A program made the translations under genes and the position numbers. The notes under the pieces were generated by a model. It did no database searches. It saw nothing but the letters and a program-made list of their open reading frames with translations, and had not been told where the DNA came from. A DNA stretch of 64,000 nt from JAVBOW01 sp031550125 (GTDB lineage: Bacteria; Bacteroidota; Bacteroidia; Bacteroidales; Rikenellaceae), in assembly GCA_031550125.1 (NCBI GenBank), contig JAVBOW010000002.1, forward strand, positions 124,001 through 188,000, given 5' to 3'. Positions within the stretch are counted from its first letter, which is position 1. The number at the start of each line of letters is the position of its first letter. Shown piece after piece: positions 48,796 through 57,770 of this stretch.

Positions 48796-50283
48796 ATGCT
48801 TAAAAAACTTGCGGAACAGACCGTCCTTTACGGCGTGAGCAGCGTTATCGCCAAGCTGCTCAACTACTTGCTCATGCCGTTCCTGACGCGCATAATGAGC
48901 GAGGCTCAGTATGCGGTAGTGGTGGACCTCTATTCGTGGATACCTTTCGCCCTGGTAACCCTTACGCTCGGATTGGAGACCGGGTTTTTCCGTTTCAACG
49001 CCCAGGCACTCATACCGCGGCACAAGCACAGGATATACGCCACGTCGTGGAGTACGGTGTCCGTCGCGGCGCTGCTGTTTTTCACCGCCGTGGCGCTATG
49101 GGTGCGGCCCATAGCCGACGTGATGGGATACAGCGACCACCCCTCCTACATCATACTCGCAGCGGGGATCGTCCTGCTCGACGTCGTCTCGGCCATTCCC
49201 TTCGTCCGCCTCAGGGCCGAGGGCAAAGCCCGCAAATTCATCAGGGCCAGGATTATTTCCGTATGCATCATGCTGGTCCTCAATTTCTTTTTCTACGGCG
49301 TCGTCCCGCGCGCGGCTATCTTCGACTGGCTGTACAATCCTAATTTCTGGGTGGGCTACTACCTTGTGGCCAACCTGATATCGAGTTCCATAACGCTGAT
49401 GATAGTCGTCCCGCGCGCCGACTGGAAATACTTCTTCAAAGGAATCGACAGGCGCATGCTGGGCAAAATGATGGTTTATTCCATGCCCCTGTTCATAAGC
49501 GGCATAGCCGGCACGGCCAACGAACTCATAGACCGCCAGTTCATCAAATACCTCATTCCGGTGGGAGCTATGGATTCTCTGGGCGTCTACGGCGCCGTGG
49601 TGAGGCTGGCCACGGTAATGACCCTCTTCACCCAAATGTACCGCATGGCGGCCGAGCCGTTCTTCCTATCCAATTTCAAGAAAGAGGATTTCGTGGCCAC
49701 CAATGCCGAGGCGATGAAATATTTCATCATAATCTCCATTTTCATCTTCCTGGGCATAACGCTCTATTCCGACATTTTCGGACTCATCCTGGGACGCAAC
49801 TTCCGGGCGGGGATGTTCATACTGCCGCTGGTGCTTTTGGCCAACATACTGGCGGGCATAGTCTTCAATCTGTCGTTCTGGTACAAACAGAGCGGGCGGA
49901 CGCGGTTCGCCATTATCGTCACCGGCTCGGGACTCGTGTTCACTTTCGCCATGGGCTTTGCGCTTATCCCCGTACTTGGCTATTACGGGGCGGCCATAAC
50001 CCGGGTGGTTTGCGAGGTGGCCATGGTGGCGGTAAGTTACTGGTTGAATCAGCGTTTCTTCCCCGTACCGTACAACCTGCGGCGCATAGGAGGATACGTC
50101 CTGCTGGGAGCGGCGCTCTACGGGATCGGATTTTTCACCGACATGCTGCCCCTGGTTCCGAAACATTTGCTTAACTTGCTCCTCGTGGGCGCGTTCGTGC
50201 TGACGGCCGTACGCGTCGAAAAGATAGACGTGGCCGGGCTTATGCGCAGCGCCCTGGCAAGGTTCCATATTTTACAGCAATGA
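48796..50283 (+). CDS. Lipopolysaccharide/oligosaccharide flippase family protein (MOP superfamily)
   Basis: 495 residues from ATG at 48796 (MLKKLAEQTVLYGVSSVIAK). Some 14 hydrophobic segments, with the N-terminal polysaccharide-synthesis block LNYLLMPFLTRIMSEAQYAV and ETGFFRFNAQ, identify the Wzx-like branch of the MOP (MATE/flippase) superfamily. It should move lipid-linked saccharides across the inner membrane. It is not beside glycosyltransferases, and in Bacteroidetes this gene commonly sits with housekeeping genes, so the substrate may be a general envelope precursor. Its stop overlaps the dut ATG by 4 nt. Confidence 0.85.
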   Translation: MLKKLAEQTVLYGVSSVIAKLLNYLLMPFLTRIMSEAQYAVVVDLYSWIPFALVTLTLGLETGFFRFNAQALIPRHKHRIYATSWSTVSVAALLFFTAVALWVRPIADVMGYSDHPSYIILAAGIVLLDVVSAIPFVRLRAEGKARKFIRARIISVCIMLVLNFFFYGVVPRAAIFDWLYNPNFWVGYYLVANLISSSITLMIVVPRADWKYFFKGIDRRMLGKMMVYSMPLFISGIAGTANELIDRQFIKYLIPVGAMDSLGVYGAVVRLATVMTLFTQMYRMAAEPFFLSNFKKEDFVATNAEAMKYFIIISIFIFLGITLYSDIFGLILGRNFRAGMFILPLVLLANILAGIVFNLSFWYKQSGRTRFAIIVTGSGLVFTFAMGFALIPVLGYYGAAITRVVCEVAMVAVSYWLNQRFFPVPYNLRRIGGYVLLGAALYGIGFFTDMLPLVPKHLLNLLLVGAFVLTAVRVEKIDVAGLMRSALARFHILQQ

Positions 50284-50711
50284 AGATAAAAGTCATAAAC
50301 CGCTCTCAGTTCGATCTGCCCCGTTACGAGACGCTGCACGCCGCAGGACTCGACGTGAGGGCCGACACCTCAGAACCCGTCACCCTCGGCCCGCTGGAAA
50401 GGGCCATGGTACCCACCGGGCTGTACGTCGAGATCCCGGCCGGCTACGAAATGCAGATACGCCCCCGCAGCGGCCTTGCGGCCAAACACGGCCTGGGCGT
50501 ACTCAATTCGCCCGGCACCATCGACGCCGACTATCGCGGAGAGATAAAGATAATTCTCGTCAACCTTTCCAACGAGTCCTTCGTGCTTAATCCCGGCGAG
50601 CGCATAGCCCAGATGGTCGTGGCCGCCCACCAACGCATAGAATGGGAGCCGGCGGAGTCGCTCTCCGAAACAGAAAGAGGAGCCGGAGGATTCGGTTCAA
50701 CAGGTAAATAA
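50280..50711 (+). CDS. dut: Deoxyuridine 5'-triphosphate nucleotidohydrolase (dUTPase)
   Basis: 143 residues, the usual trimeric dUTPase length. All five motifs are seen: HAAGLDVRAD (I), RPRSGLAAKHGL (II), NSPGTIDADYRGEIKIILVN (III), NPGERIAQMVV (IV) and ERGAGGFGSTGK (V). It removes dUTP and provides dUMP for dTMP synthesis. It overlaps the flippase by 4 nt and abuts holB with no spacer (stop at 50709-50711, ATG at 50712). Confidence 0.97.
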   Translation: MKIKVINRSQFDLPRYETLHAAGLDVRADTSEPVTLGPLERAMVPTGLYVEIPAGYEMQIRPRSGLAAKHGLGVLNSPGTIDADYRGEIKIILVNLSNESFVLNPGERIAQMVVAAHQRIEWEPAESLSETERGAGGFGSTGK

Positions 50712-51857
50712 ATGAAATTCAGCGACTGTATAGGACAGAGGGAACTTGCACTCCACCTGATGCGGAGCGCCGACGGCGGTCGTGTGAGCCACGCGCAAAT
50801 ATTTACCGGAGCCTCCGGGCGCGGGACGCTGCCCTTGGCACTCGCCTACGCTCAATACCTCAACTGCACGGGCGAAAAGCACGGCGACAGTTGCGGCTCG
50901 TGTCCCTCGTGCGTCAAAATGGAGGCGCTGGCCCATCCCGACCTCCATTTCGTCTTCCCCGTGAACTCCGCCTCGAAAAGCTCCTCGGGGCAGAAACCGG
51001 GCAGCGACGCATTCCTTCCGCAATGGAGGCAGGCCATAACGTCGTCCGGAGGATATTTCGACGAGCAGGAGTGGTATCGCGCCATTGAAATAGAAAACCA
51101 GCAGGGCATTATATCGAGGGCCGAGGCCGATGAAGTTATGCGCAAGCTGAGTTTCAAATCGTTCGAAGGAAAATACAAGACGGTGGTGGTGTGGCTGCCC
51201 GAGAGGATGCGCGCAGAGGCAGCCAACGCCCTGCTGAAAATATTGGAGGAGCCGTGGGAGCGCACACTATTCCTGCTGGTGTCTGAAGAACCCCGATTCC
51301 TGCTCCAAACCATACTCTCGCGCGTACAGGAAGTCGCCGTACCGTGCGTGTCGGCGGAAGATATAGAGCGCTGGCTGGTGGAAAAGCACGCCTCGGGCCT
51401 GGCCCGAGCCACCGCGACGGCCCGTCTGGCCGGAGGCGACCTGATCGCCGCCAGACGCCTGACCGCCGAAGAAAGCGACGGCCCGCAACAGGAATATTTC
51501 GAATTGTTCAAGCAACTCATGCGCTTCAGCTTCAACGATAAACACATGGAGTTGATAGAATGGGCCGACGTCGTATGCGGCCTCGGCCGCGAGGAGCAGA
51601 AGAGGTTTCTCGCCTATTCGGCCCGGTTGTTGCGCGACAGCTACATGATGGGGGCGGGAATGCAGGACATATCCTATCTTTCGGGAGCGGAAGAGGAATT
51701 TTGCCTGCGTTTCGCGCCTTTCATAGGCAACCACAACATAGAGGCCCTGACGGCCGAGATGACGCTGGCCTGGGAACAGGTGGCCCGCAACGGCAACCCG
51801 CGCATCATATTTCCTCATTTCGCCCTGGCGGTTAGTAAAATGATAGTAAGGGTGTGA
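50712..51857 (+). CDS. holB: DNA polymerase III subunit delta' (clamp loader)
   Basis: 381 residues. The N-terminal AAA+ fold has FTGASGRGTLPLALAYAQ in the P-loop position but without a functional GKT, as in non-ATPase delta' subunits. A zinc module (C52, C61, C64, C67: CTGEKHGDSCGSCPSC) follows. KYKTVVVWLPERMRAEAANA and LLKILEEPWERTLFLLVSEE match the clamp-loader sensor region, and the C-terminal collar helices fill about 230-381. Its role is to load the sliding clamp with gamma/tau and delta. It abuts dut and overlaps folK by one base. Confidence 0.9.
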   Translation: MKFSDCIGQRELALHLMRSADGGRVSHAQIFTGASGRGTLPLALAYAQYLNCTGEKHGDSCGSCPSCVKMEALAHPDLHFVFPVNSASKSSSGQKPGSDAFLPQWRQAITSSGGYFDEQEWYRAIEIENQQGIISRAEADEVMRKLSFKSFEGKYKTVVVWLPERMRAEAANALLKILEEPWERTLFLLVSEEPRFLLQTILSRVQEVAVPCVSAEDIERWLVEKHASGLARATATARLAGGDLIAARRLTAEESDGPQQEYFELFKQLMRFSFNDKHMELIEWADVVCGLGREEQKRFLAYSARLLRDSYMMGAGMQDISYLSGAEEEFCLRFAPFIGNHNIEALTAEMTLAWEQVARNGNPRIIFPHFALAVSKMIVRV

Positions 51858-52315
51858 TGGAGACGGCCGTTCTGATAGCGGGAGGCAACCTGGGCGACGT
51901 GCGCGGCGCGCTTGCCGAGGCCCTGGAAATGACCCGCGCGGCAGGCGAGATAAAAGCCGTCTCGGGAATATACGAGTCGGCCCCGTGGGGTTTCGACGCG
52001 CAGGAAAGATTCCTCAACCAGGTGTGGGTGCTGGAGACCCCGCTCGGCCCCGAGGAGTTGCTCGACAGCCTGCAGGAGACGGAAATGGCGCTGGGACGCA
52101 CCGCAAAGACCGCGGGCGGAGGTTACGCCTCGCGTACGATGGATATAGACATACTGTTCTACGGCGACAGGGTGATAGACACTCCGCGCCTGAGGATACC
52201 GCATCCGCTTATGGCGCAAAGGCGCTTCGTGCTGGAACCCCTGGCCGAAACGTGCGCCGGGATGATACATCCCGTGAGCGGCAAAAGCGTGGAACAATTA
52301 CTGGATGAGCTATGA
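51857..52315 (+). CDS. folK: 2-amino-4-hydroxy-6-hydroxymethyldihydropteridine pyrophosphokinase (HPPK)
   Basis: 152 residues from ATG at 51857, sharing one base with the holB stop (TGATG); an upstream GTG at 51854 would add one residue. HPPK activates 6-hydroxymethyl-dihydropterin in folate synthesis. The blocks are VLIAGGNLGDVRG, YESAPWGFDAQERFLNQV, GYASRTMDIDILFYGDRVID (catalytic DIDIL) and RIPHPLMAQRRFVLEPL. Length is normal for a single-domain HPPK. The lipoprotein downstream overlaps by 4 nt, so both are probably coupled. Confidence 0.96.
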   Translation: METAVLIAGGNLGDVRGALAEALEMTRAAGEIKAVSGIYESAPWGFDAQERFLNQVWVLETPLGPEELLDSLQETEMALGRTAKTAGGGYASRTMDIDILFYGDRVIDTPRLRIPHPLMAQRRFVLEPLAETCAGMIHPVSGKSVEQLLDEL

Positions 52316-53256
52316 AACGGATAATCGTAATATTGGCCGCGCTGTCGGTTCTGGCCGGATGTAGCGCCGGGCCGAAAGACGTGGATTGCGTCTACATAGT
52401 GAACACCCATTTCCAGGACGAGGAAAAAGGCCCCGTGGCGAAGGCGGAGAACGTGGTGGGATACATCTTCTACGCCGACACCACCGAATGGAAACCCGCC
52501 TCGTACGACGATGCCGAAGCGGGCGTAGTAACATCGTCCGTCTCGGGGCGGACGCGAAGCTACGACCTTATGTCCGAGCCGGGAAACATAAGCGGAGGGC
52601 TGGAACTGGGGGCGATAACATCCACTGCGGTAATGGCCGTGGTGTGCTTTAAGGATACCCGCTCATACGCCTATCGACGAGTTCCGATGGAACCGGGCAT
52701 AGGGCGGCTGACGGTGGGCCTTACTTTCCGGACATGGAAAACCACCGCTCCCTACACGGACTCCAAATGGACGGTGGTGGGGCAAACGCCTCCCCATACA
52801 GTGAATTGCACCTACCTGGTGGCCACGTTTACCGAAGAGGCCCAGGGCGGTCCCGACATACCCGTGACCGACGGGGTGGGTTACGCCTTCTACGCCGACG
52901 CGTCGCAGTGGAAGGTGACCTCGTTCGAAAATGCCATGGCGGGGATCATATCCCCTCAATCCGGCACGGGCGACCTCAACTACGATATTGCGGGAACCCT
53001 TACGGCCGACGGCAAAATATCGATAGCGGGCATCACGCGCCGCAGGGTGATGATAGTCATATGCGATCCCGAATCGCAATGCTACGCGTGGCGGCAGGCT
53101 ACCATAGACTATAACGTACCCGTGGTGGAAGACAGTTTCTCCTTCCCGCTGTGGGCCGAAGGCATCACGGTACATTACCCCGCCACGGGCTGGACAGCCG
53201 TTGGCCCGCCAAAGCCGGAACCCGAGCCTGAGCCGGAACCCGAGTCCGAGCCGTAA
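52312..53256 (+). CDS. Lipoprotein with an internal domain duplication and PEPEP tail
   Basis: 314 residues. The lipoprotein signal is MKRIIVILAALSVLAGCSAG (lipobox LAGC, Cys 17). Two copies of a roughly 135-residue domain follow, about 24-160 and 163-300. Aligned pairs include DCVYIVNTHF/NCTYLVATFT, VGYIFYADTTEWK/VGYAFYADASQWK, YDDAEAGVVTS/FENAMAGIISP, MAVVCFKDTRSYAYRR/MIVICDPESQCYAWRQ and WTVVGQ/WTAVGP. The C-terminus is PPKPEPEPEPEPESEP, an unusual place for such a linker. Cell-surface exposure is possible. The ATG overlaps the folK stop by 4 nt. No known family recognised; the duplication is direct sequence evidence. Confidence 0.75.
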   Translation: MKRIIVILAALSVLAGCSAGPKDVDCVYIVNTHFQDEEKGPVAKAENVVGYIFYADTTEWKPASYDDAEAGVVTSSVSGRTRSYDLMSEPGNISGGLELGAITSTAVMAVVCFKDTRSYAYRRVPMEPGIGRLTVGLTFRTWKTTAPYTDSKWTVVGQTPPHTVNCTYLVATFTEEAQGGPDIPVTDGVGYAFYADASQWKVTSFENAMAGIISPQSGTGDLNYDIAGTLTADGKISIAGITRRRVMIVICDPESQCYAWRQATIDYNVPVVEDSFSFPLWAEGITVHYPATGWTAVGPPKPEPEPEPEPESEP

Positions 53257-53283
53257 AACCTGCGGGAATAACGGGAAAAATAG

Positions 53284-53291
53284 TACCTTTG
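53284..53291 (+). promoter_or_regulatory. -7 box (TACCTTTG) for the Ig-like lipoprotein operon
   Basis: TACCTTTG fits TAnnTTTG and is 28 nt upstream of the ATG at 53320. It probably drives the genes up to hemW. No -33 box seen. Confidence 0.55.
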
Positions 53292-53319
53292 CCGTTCCGA
53301 CATATAACTCCGAGAACCG

Positions 53320-55296
53320 ATGGGCGAAAAGCTCTACAAAATATCGATACGCCTGTTGCTGGCCTCCGTCTTTATCCCCGGCCTGTTGTGGCGTTGCGCC
53401 AACCAGATGGCTCCGCAGGGCGGCCCGCGCGACTCGCTGCCTCCGCGCGTGGCGGTCATGTCGCCCAAATACGGCGCAACCAACTTCAGCGGCAAGCGGA
53501 TAGCGATAGAATTCGACGAATTCATACAGATAAAAGACCAGCAGAAAGAGTTCTTCACCTCGCCGCTAATGGAAAAAAGCCCGTCGATATCGCTGCGCGG
53601 GCGCGGCATACAGATAGACCTTCGCGACACCCTGCTCCCCAACCAAACCTACGCACTGAATTTCTGCAACGCCATCCGCGACAACAACGAGAGCAATATA
53701 CTTAGCGGCTTCCGCTACGTCTTCTCCACCGGCGGAGCGATAGACTCAATGCTCATGTCGGGCTACGCCGCCGACGCCTATACCCGAGACAGCGTCCCCG
53801 GCGCCTTCATATTTTTCTATCCCGCCGAGACCGACTCCATCCCCGGCTACGACTCGCTCATGTTCCGCTCCCCCGCCGCTGTGGCGCGCGCCACGCCAAG
53901 GGGGATATTCATCGCCGAGAACCTAAAACCCGTGCCATACCGCGTCTACGCCCTCGACGACCGCAACGGGAGTAAGAAATACGAACCAGGAATGGACAAG
54001 GTGGCTTTCCTTGACAGCGTCTTCAATCCCGCCTCCATGCCAGGATTCTCTATCCGTTACGACACCCTGCGCAAATACAACGTGGCCGATCCCCAGCTCT
54101 ATTTCCGCCTCTTTATGGACGAGGGCTTCCGACGGCAGTACCTCTCGCGCCAGGCGCGTCCCGAGCAACACCAGATAATACTCTCCTTCGCGGCCAAATA
54201 CCCGCAGATCGAGAGCGTCCGATTCCACGGACTCGATTCGTCGCGAATAATGACCCAGTACCTAAAGCCCACGCGCGATTCCATATGTTACTGGCTCGAC
54301 ATCCCCTCGGAAGAGTTGCCCGACACCATACGCGGCGAGGTTACATTCATGAAGCACGACTCGCTCAACCGCCTGCAGTCCGTCACCGATAAACTCGTCC
54401 TGGGATGGCGCAGCTTCGAACCCAAGAAGAAAGACAAGGATAAGAACGACACCCTGCCCCCGCCCAACCCCTTCGCGTACAGGGTGGATGCGTCTGCCAC
54501 GCTCAACCCCTTCAAGAACATCCCGCTCTCGTTCACCTATCCCCTTGCCTCTATAGACAGCGCCTCGGTAAGCCTCACGCGGGTGGAGAGCGAAGAGAAG
54601 AAATATCGCGCCCGCTTCCGTTTCCGCCGCGATACGGCCGACATGCGCAACTGGATCCTTTCGTCGGCATGGGTGGCCGGGGCCAAATACGAGCTGGTGA
54701 TCCCGGCCGGAGCCTTAAAGAACATTGCCGGACAGGCCAACGACACGCTCAAGGCCTCGTTCACCGTGGCCACGGCCGAAAAATACGCCTCGCTGGAGCT
54801 TGACATACTGGGGAAAACCCCCGAAAGCAAATATATCATAGAGTTGCTCCCGCAAAGCGGCAACAACGTAATAAGGGCCATAACCGGCGTACGCACGGGA
54901 AAGCTCGAAATACCTTTCCTCGACCCCGGCGTGGTGCGGATAAGGATAACCGAGGACGTCAACGGCAACGGCAAATGGGATTCAGGAAGCCTTATTGCCC
55001 GCCAACAACCCGAAAGGGCCGAAATATACACCATGCCCGAGGGCGGGACGGAAATAACGACCAAAGAGAACTGGACGCTCGACTTCAAGATAGACATGAA
55101 CGAGATATTCGCCCCAGTAACCATGCAGTCGGTTATGGAGCAGATAGGAAGCGAGGAAGCGGCCAGGCTGCAGAGGATAATGAAAGCTCAGGCGGAAAAA
55201 TCAGGACACAGGAACACCACGCCAAACAGCTCTGGGATAGGGATATCCAGCGGACTGAACAGCACGATCTCCAAAACACAGGGACTGACGCGATGA
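53320..55296 (+). CDS. Ig-like-domain lipoprotein/surface protein
   Basis: 658 residues. The N-terminus (ISIRLLLASVFIPGLLWRCA) resembles a lipoprotein signal ending at Cys 26, though the lipobox LWRC is poor. Residues 35-130 form a bacterial Ig-like (Big_5-type) domain: PPRVAVMSPKYGATNFSG and IAIEFDEFIQIKDQQKEFFT. Later sections are also beta-rich with a C-terminal carboxypeptidase-regulatory-like part (TGVRTGKLEIPFLDPGVVRI, ITEDVNGNGKWDSGSL). Such proteins recur in Bacteroidetes next to an outer-membrane barrel gene and rbfA. Its stop overlaps the barrel gene ATG by 4 nt. Confidence 0.8.
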   Translation: MGEKLYKISIRLLLASVFIPGLLWRCANQMAPQGGPRDSLPPRVAVMSPKYGATNFSGKRIAIEFDEFIQIKDQQKEFFTSPLMEKSPSISLRGRGIQIDLRDTLLPNQTYALNFCNAIRDNNESNILSGFRYVFSTGGAIDSMLMSGYAADAYTRDSVPGAFIFFYPAETDSIPGYDSLMFRSPAAVARATPRGIFIAENLKPVPYRVYALDDRNGSKKYEPGMDKVAFLDSVFNPASMPGFSIRYDTLRKYNVADPQLYFRLFMDEGFRRQYLSRQARPEQHQIILSFAAKYPQIESVRFHGLDSSRIMTQYLKPTRDSICYWLDIPSEELPDTIRGEVTFMKHDSLNRLQSVTDKLVLGWRSFEPKKKDKDKNDTLPPPNPFAYRVDASATLNPFKNIPLSFTYPLASIDSASVSLTRVESEEKKYRARFRFRRDTADMRNWILSSAWVAGAKYELVIPAGALKNIAGQANDTLKASFTVATAEKYASLELDILGKTPESKYIIELLPQSGNNVIRAITGVRTGKLEIPFLDPGVVRIRITEDVNGNGKWDSGSLIARQQPERAEIYTMPEGGTEITTKENWTLDFKIDMNEIFAPVTMQSVMEQIGSEEAARLQRIMKAQAEKSGHRNTTPNSSGIGISSGLNSTISKTQGLTR

Positions 55297-56261
55297 ACAC
55301 GGCCGGATACATAAACCCGTCACGGACGCCCGCTCCGGCATGCGGACGCAACGGTTTGCGCATAAAGGCGGCCGTCGCCGCCCTGTTCGTCCTGCTCTGC
55401 GCGGAAGCCTGCGGACAGCATTACATAGGCGTGCGCGGAGGTTACGGCAACGGCACGATCCGCCTTTATCCTCCACGCGAGACACAGGCGCTGTGGGGGC
55501 TATACTCTGGAGGCGTATCATGGAAATATTACAGCGCCGAGCGCGTGCTTGGCGGCCTGGAGGTGGATCTGCTCTACATGCAGCGCGGCTACAAAATGCC
55601 CGACACCGAAAAGCCCGATACCGTCACGGTACATACCCTCAACAGCATACAGATGCCCATATGCTTCCAGCCGCACGTCTATTTCTGGGGTCGCAGGATG
55701 AGGGTATTCCTCAACCTGGGGGTTACGTTCAGCTACAATTTCGACGCATGGCAAAAGCAGTATTCCAAACGCGACGGGACCATCTACTCGGTGCCCTACG
55801 AGATGGAACTCCCCCGAGACAACAACTGGGGCTACGGACTGTGCGCCGGTTTCGGAGTCAACTACATCGTCCACAGGCTTGAGTTCATGGCTGAGGCGCG
55901 ATACGATTTCGGCTATTCCGACCTTTACAAAAACCACACTAAATACGCGGGCAACCCTTTGCGTTCGCCTATAGATAATTTCACCGTCTGCGCCGGCGTT
56001 TATTACCGTATCGGGAAAGGCAGCATACTCTCGCCGGCGGGCAATAAGGCCCGCACGAAGATGTCGCAACGCGACGAATCGCGCACGGCCCGCCGCCAGG
56101 CCGCCGCAGAGGCCGCAGAAACCAAAAAAGCCGCCACGCAGAAGGCGCCGGCCGAAGAACCCGCGACGCCTCCCGCCGACGAACAACAGAAAAAAGAGAT
56201 AAACGATGGAAACGACACGCCAGCTCAAGGTAGCGCGCCAGATACAGAAGGACATCAGTGA
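55293..56261 (+). CDS. Outer-membrane beta-barrel protein with Lys/Ala-rich tail
   Basis: 322 residues from ATG at 55293. After about 25 residues comes a hydrophobic signal (IKAAVAALFVLLCAEACG). Residues 45-245 alternate as barrel strands (HYIGVRGGYGNGTIRLYP, FLNLGVTFSYNFDAW, NWGYGLCAGFGVNYIVHRLE, MAEARYDFGYSD). The end, from about 250, is hydrophilic and rich in Lys, Ala, Glu and Pro (ARTKMSQRDESRTARRQAAA), not a barrel strand. Its final 56 nt lie within rbfA. PorT/OMP_b-brl_2-like proteins are the nearest match by eye. It may partner the upstream Ig-like lipoprotein. Confidence 0.75.
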   Translation: MNTAGYINPSRTPAPACGRNGLRIKAAVAALFVLLCAEACGQHYIGVRGGYGNGTIRLYPPRETQALWGLYSGGVSWKYYSAERVLGGLEVDLLYMQRGYKMPDTEKPDTVTVHTLNSIQMPICFQPHVYFWGRRMRVFLNLGVTFSYNFDAWQKQYSKRDGTIYSVPYEMELPRDNNWGYGLCAGFGVNYIVHRLEFMAEARYDFGYSDLYKNHTKYAGNPLRSPIDNFTVCAGVYYRIGKGSILSPAGNKARTKMSQRDESRTARRQAAAEAAETKKAATQKAPAEEPATPPADEQQKKEINDGNDTPAQGSAPDTEGHQ

Positions 56262-56544
56262 GATATTCCTGCGCGAGGGCGCGGGGCTTTTTCCCGGATC
56301 GATGGTCTCGGTTACGATGGTCAGGGTCAGTCCCGACCTCAGTTTCGCCAAGATCTTCCTCAGCGTCTTCCCGTTCGGCAAGCGCGGCGAGGTTATGGCC
56401 GCACTCGAGGCCAACAACCGCCCCCTGCGCCATAACCTGGGCGTACGCCTGCGCAACCAGCTGAAAAGCATCCCCGAAATAGCTTTCAGCATAGACGATT
56501 CGCTCGAATATATCGAAAACATAGACAACCTGCTGAAAGATTAA
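56206..56544 (+). CDS. rbfA: Ribosome-binding factor A
   Basis: 112 residues. METTRQLKVARQIQKDISEI is the typical N-terminus of Bacteroidetes RbfA, which fixes the start although it lies 56 nt inside the preceding gene. VSVTMVRVSPDLSFAKIFLS and RHNLGVRLRNQLKSIPEIAF are the KH-fold blocks. RbfA helps mature the 5' end of 16S rRNA in the 30S subunit. The FtsX-like permease starts 11 nt after its stop, an order common in Bacteroidetes. Confidence 0.95.
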   Translation: METTRQLKVARQIQKDISEIFLREGAGLFPGSMVSVTMVRVSPDLSFAKIFLSVFPFGKRGEVMAALEANNRPLRHNLGVRLRNQLKSIPEIAFSIDDSLEYIENIDNLLKD

Positions 56545-56555
56545 CCTCCTACACG

Positions 56556-57770
56556 ATGTTAGCAGGATTTTTCGCCCGCCGTTACCTGTTCTCGCGTAAA
56601 TCGCACTCGGTCATCAACGTGATCTCGGGCGTGAGCGCGGCGGCCGTGTCGGTGCCTGTGGCGGCGATGGTCATCCTGCTTTCGGTCTTCAACGGTTTCG
56701 ACGGGCTTGTGAAACGTATGTACACCGATTTCGACCCCGACGTGATGGCCTCGCCCGTACGCGGCAAAACATTCGCGGCCACCGATTCCCTGCGCCGCGC
56801 GCTCGCGGCGGCCGACGGGGTTGCGGCGGCCTCGTTCATCGTAGAGCAGAACGTGATGGCCGAATACAGGGGCGGACAATACATAGCCACCGTGCGCGGC
56901 GTGGACTCTCTTTACGCCGACGTAATACCGGTGCGGAAAATAATGTCGGCGGGAGAATACGACCTCGGCGCACACGGGATGTACAAAGCCGTGATAGGCC
57001 GCGGAATAGCCTACAGCCTGGGCGTGGGGCTGGCCCTGGACGATCCGCTCACCCTCTACGCCCCGCGCCGAGGCAACTTCAACCCCATACTTCCCATAGA
57101 CTCGTACCGCAGTGAAAGTTTCATACCGGCGGGTACGTTCGCACTCGACGCCGAGACGGACACCAAATATATCATCGCGCCGATAGAGGCCGTACGCAAC
57201 CTGCTCGACTATCCCGGGGCTGCGACGGCGATAGCCGTGAAACTGATCCCCGGAGCCGACCAGGAAAAAACGAAAGCCGCGCTGAGGGCCGTCCTTGGCG
57301 ACAACTTCCGCGTACTGACGCGCTACGAGCAGAAAGCGTCGTTCTACCGCATCATGAAATACGAGAAATGGAGCATTTTCATGATCGTGACGCTTGTGCT
57401 GGTGATCGCCGCATTCTCGGTGGCCGGGTCGCTCGTGATGCTGATAATAGACAAGAGGGAAGATATAAAAACCCTCGTGACGCTCGGCTCGCCGGTAAGC
57501 CTGGTAAGGAAGATATTCGCCCGGCAGGCGATGATGATAGCTGCGGCGGGAGCCGCGGCGGGAATAATAACAGGGATAACGGTGTGCCTGCTGCAGCAAT
57601 ATTTCGGGATAATAAAAATCCCGGCCGAAACATTCCTCATAGACGCCTATCCCGTGGAGATACAGGCCTCCGACATAGCGGTTACAATAGCCTCCATAGC
57701 GGCCATAAGCTACGCGATAATTAAACTGACAACCATAAAAACAATCCCCAAAACAACCATACGACTATGA
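56556..57770 (+). CDS. FtsX/LolE-like ABC transporter permease
   Basis: 404 residues. There is a transmembrane segment near the N-terminus (VINVISGVSAAAVSVPVAAM), a periplasmic domain (about 50-265), and three C-terminal segments (FMIVTLVLVIAAFSVAGSLV, IFARQAMMIAAAGAAAGIIT, IQASDIAVTIASIAAISYAI). This is the MacB/LolCE core topology. FFARRYLFSRKSHSVINVIS is the LolC/E-type opening. In lipoprotein sorting, such permeases pair with a LolD ATPase, not present here. The gene follows rbfA and overlaps the DUF4296 ATG by 4 nt. Confidence 0.88.
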   Translation: MLAGFFARRYLFSRKSHSVINVISGVSAAAVSVPVAAMVILLSVFNGFDGLVKRMYTDFDPDVMASPVRGKTFAATDSLRRALAAADGVAAASFIVEQNVMAEYRGGQYIATVRGVDSLYADVIPVRKIMSAGEYDLGAHGMYKAVIGRGIAYSLGVGLALDDPLTLYAPRRGNFNPILPIDSYRSESFIPAGTFALDAETDTKYIIAPIEAVRNLLDYPGAATAIAVKLIPGADQEKTKAALRAVLGDNFRVLTRYEQKASFYRIMKYEKWSIFMIVTLVLVIAAFSVAGSLVMLIIDKREDIKTLVTLGSPVSLVRKIFARQAMMIAAAGAAAGIITGITVCLLQQYFGIIKIPAETFLIDAYPVEIQASDIAVTIASIAAISYAIIKLTTIKTIPKTTIRL

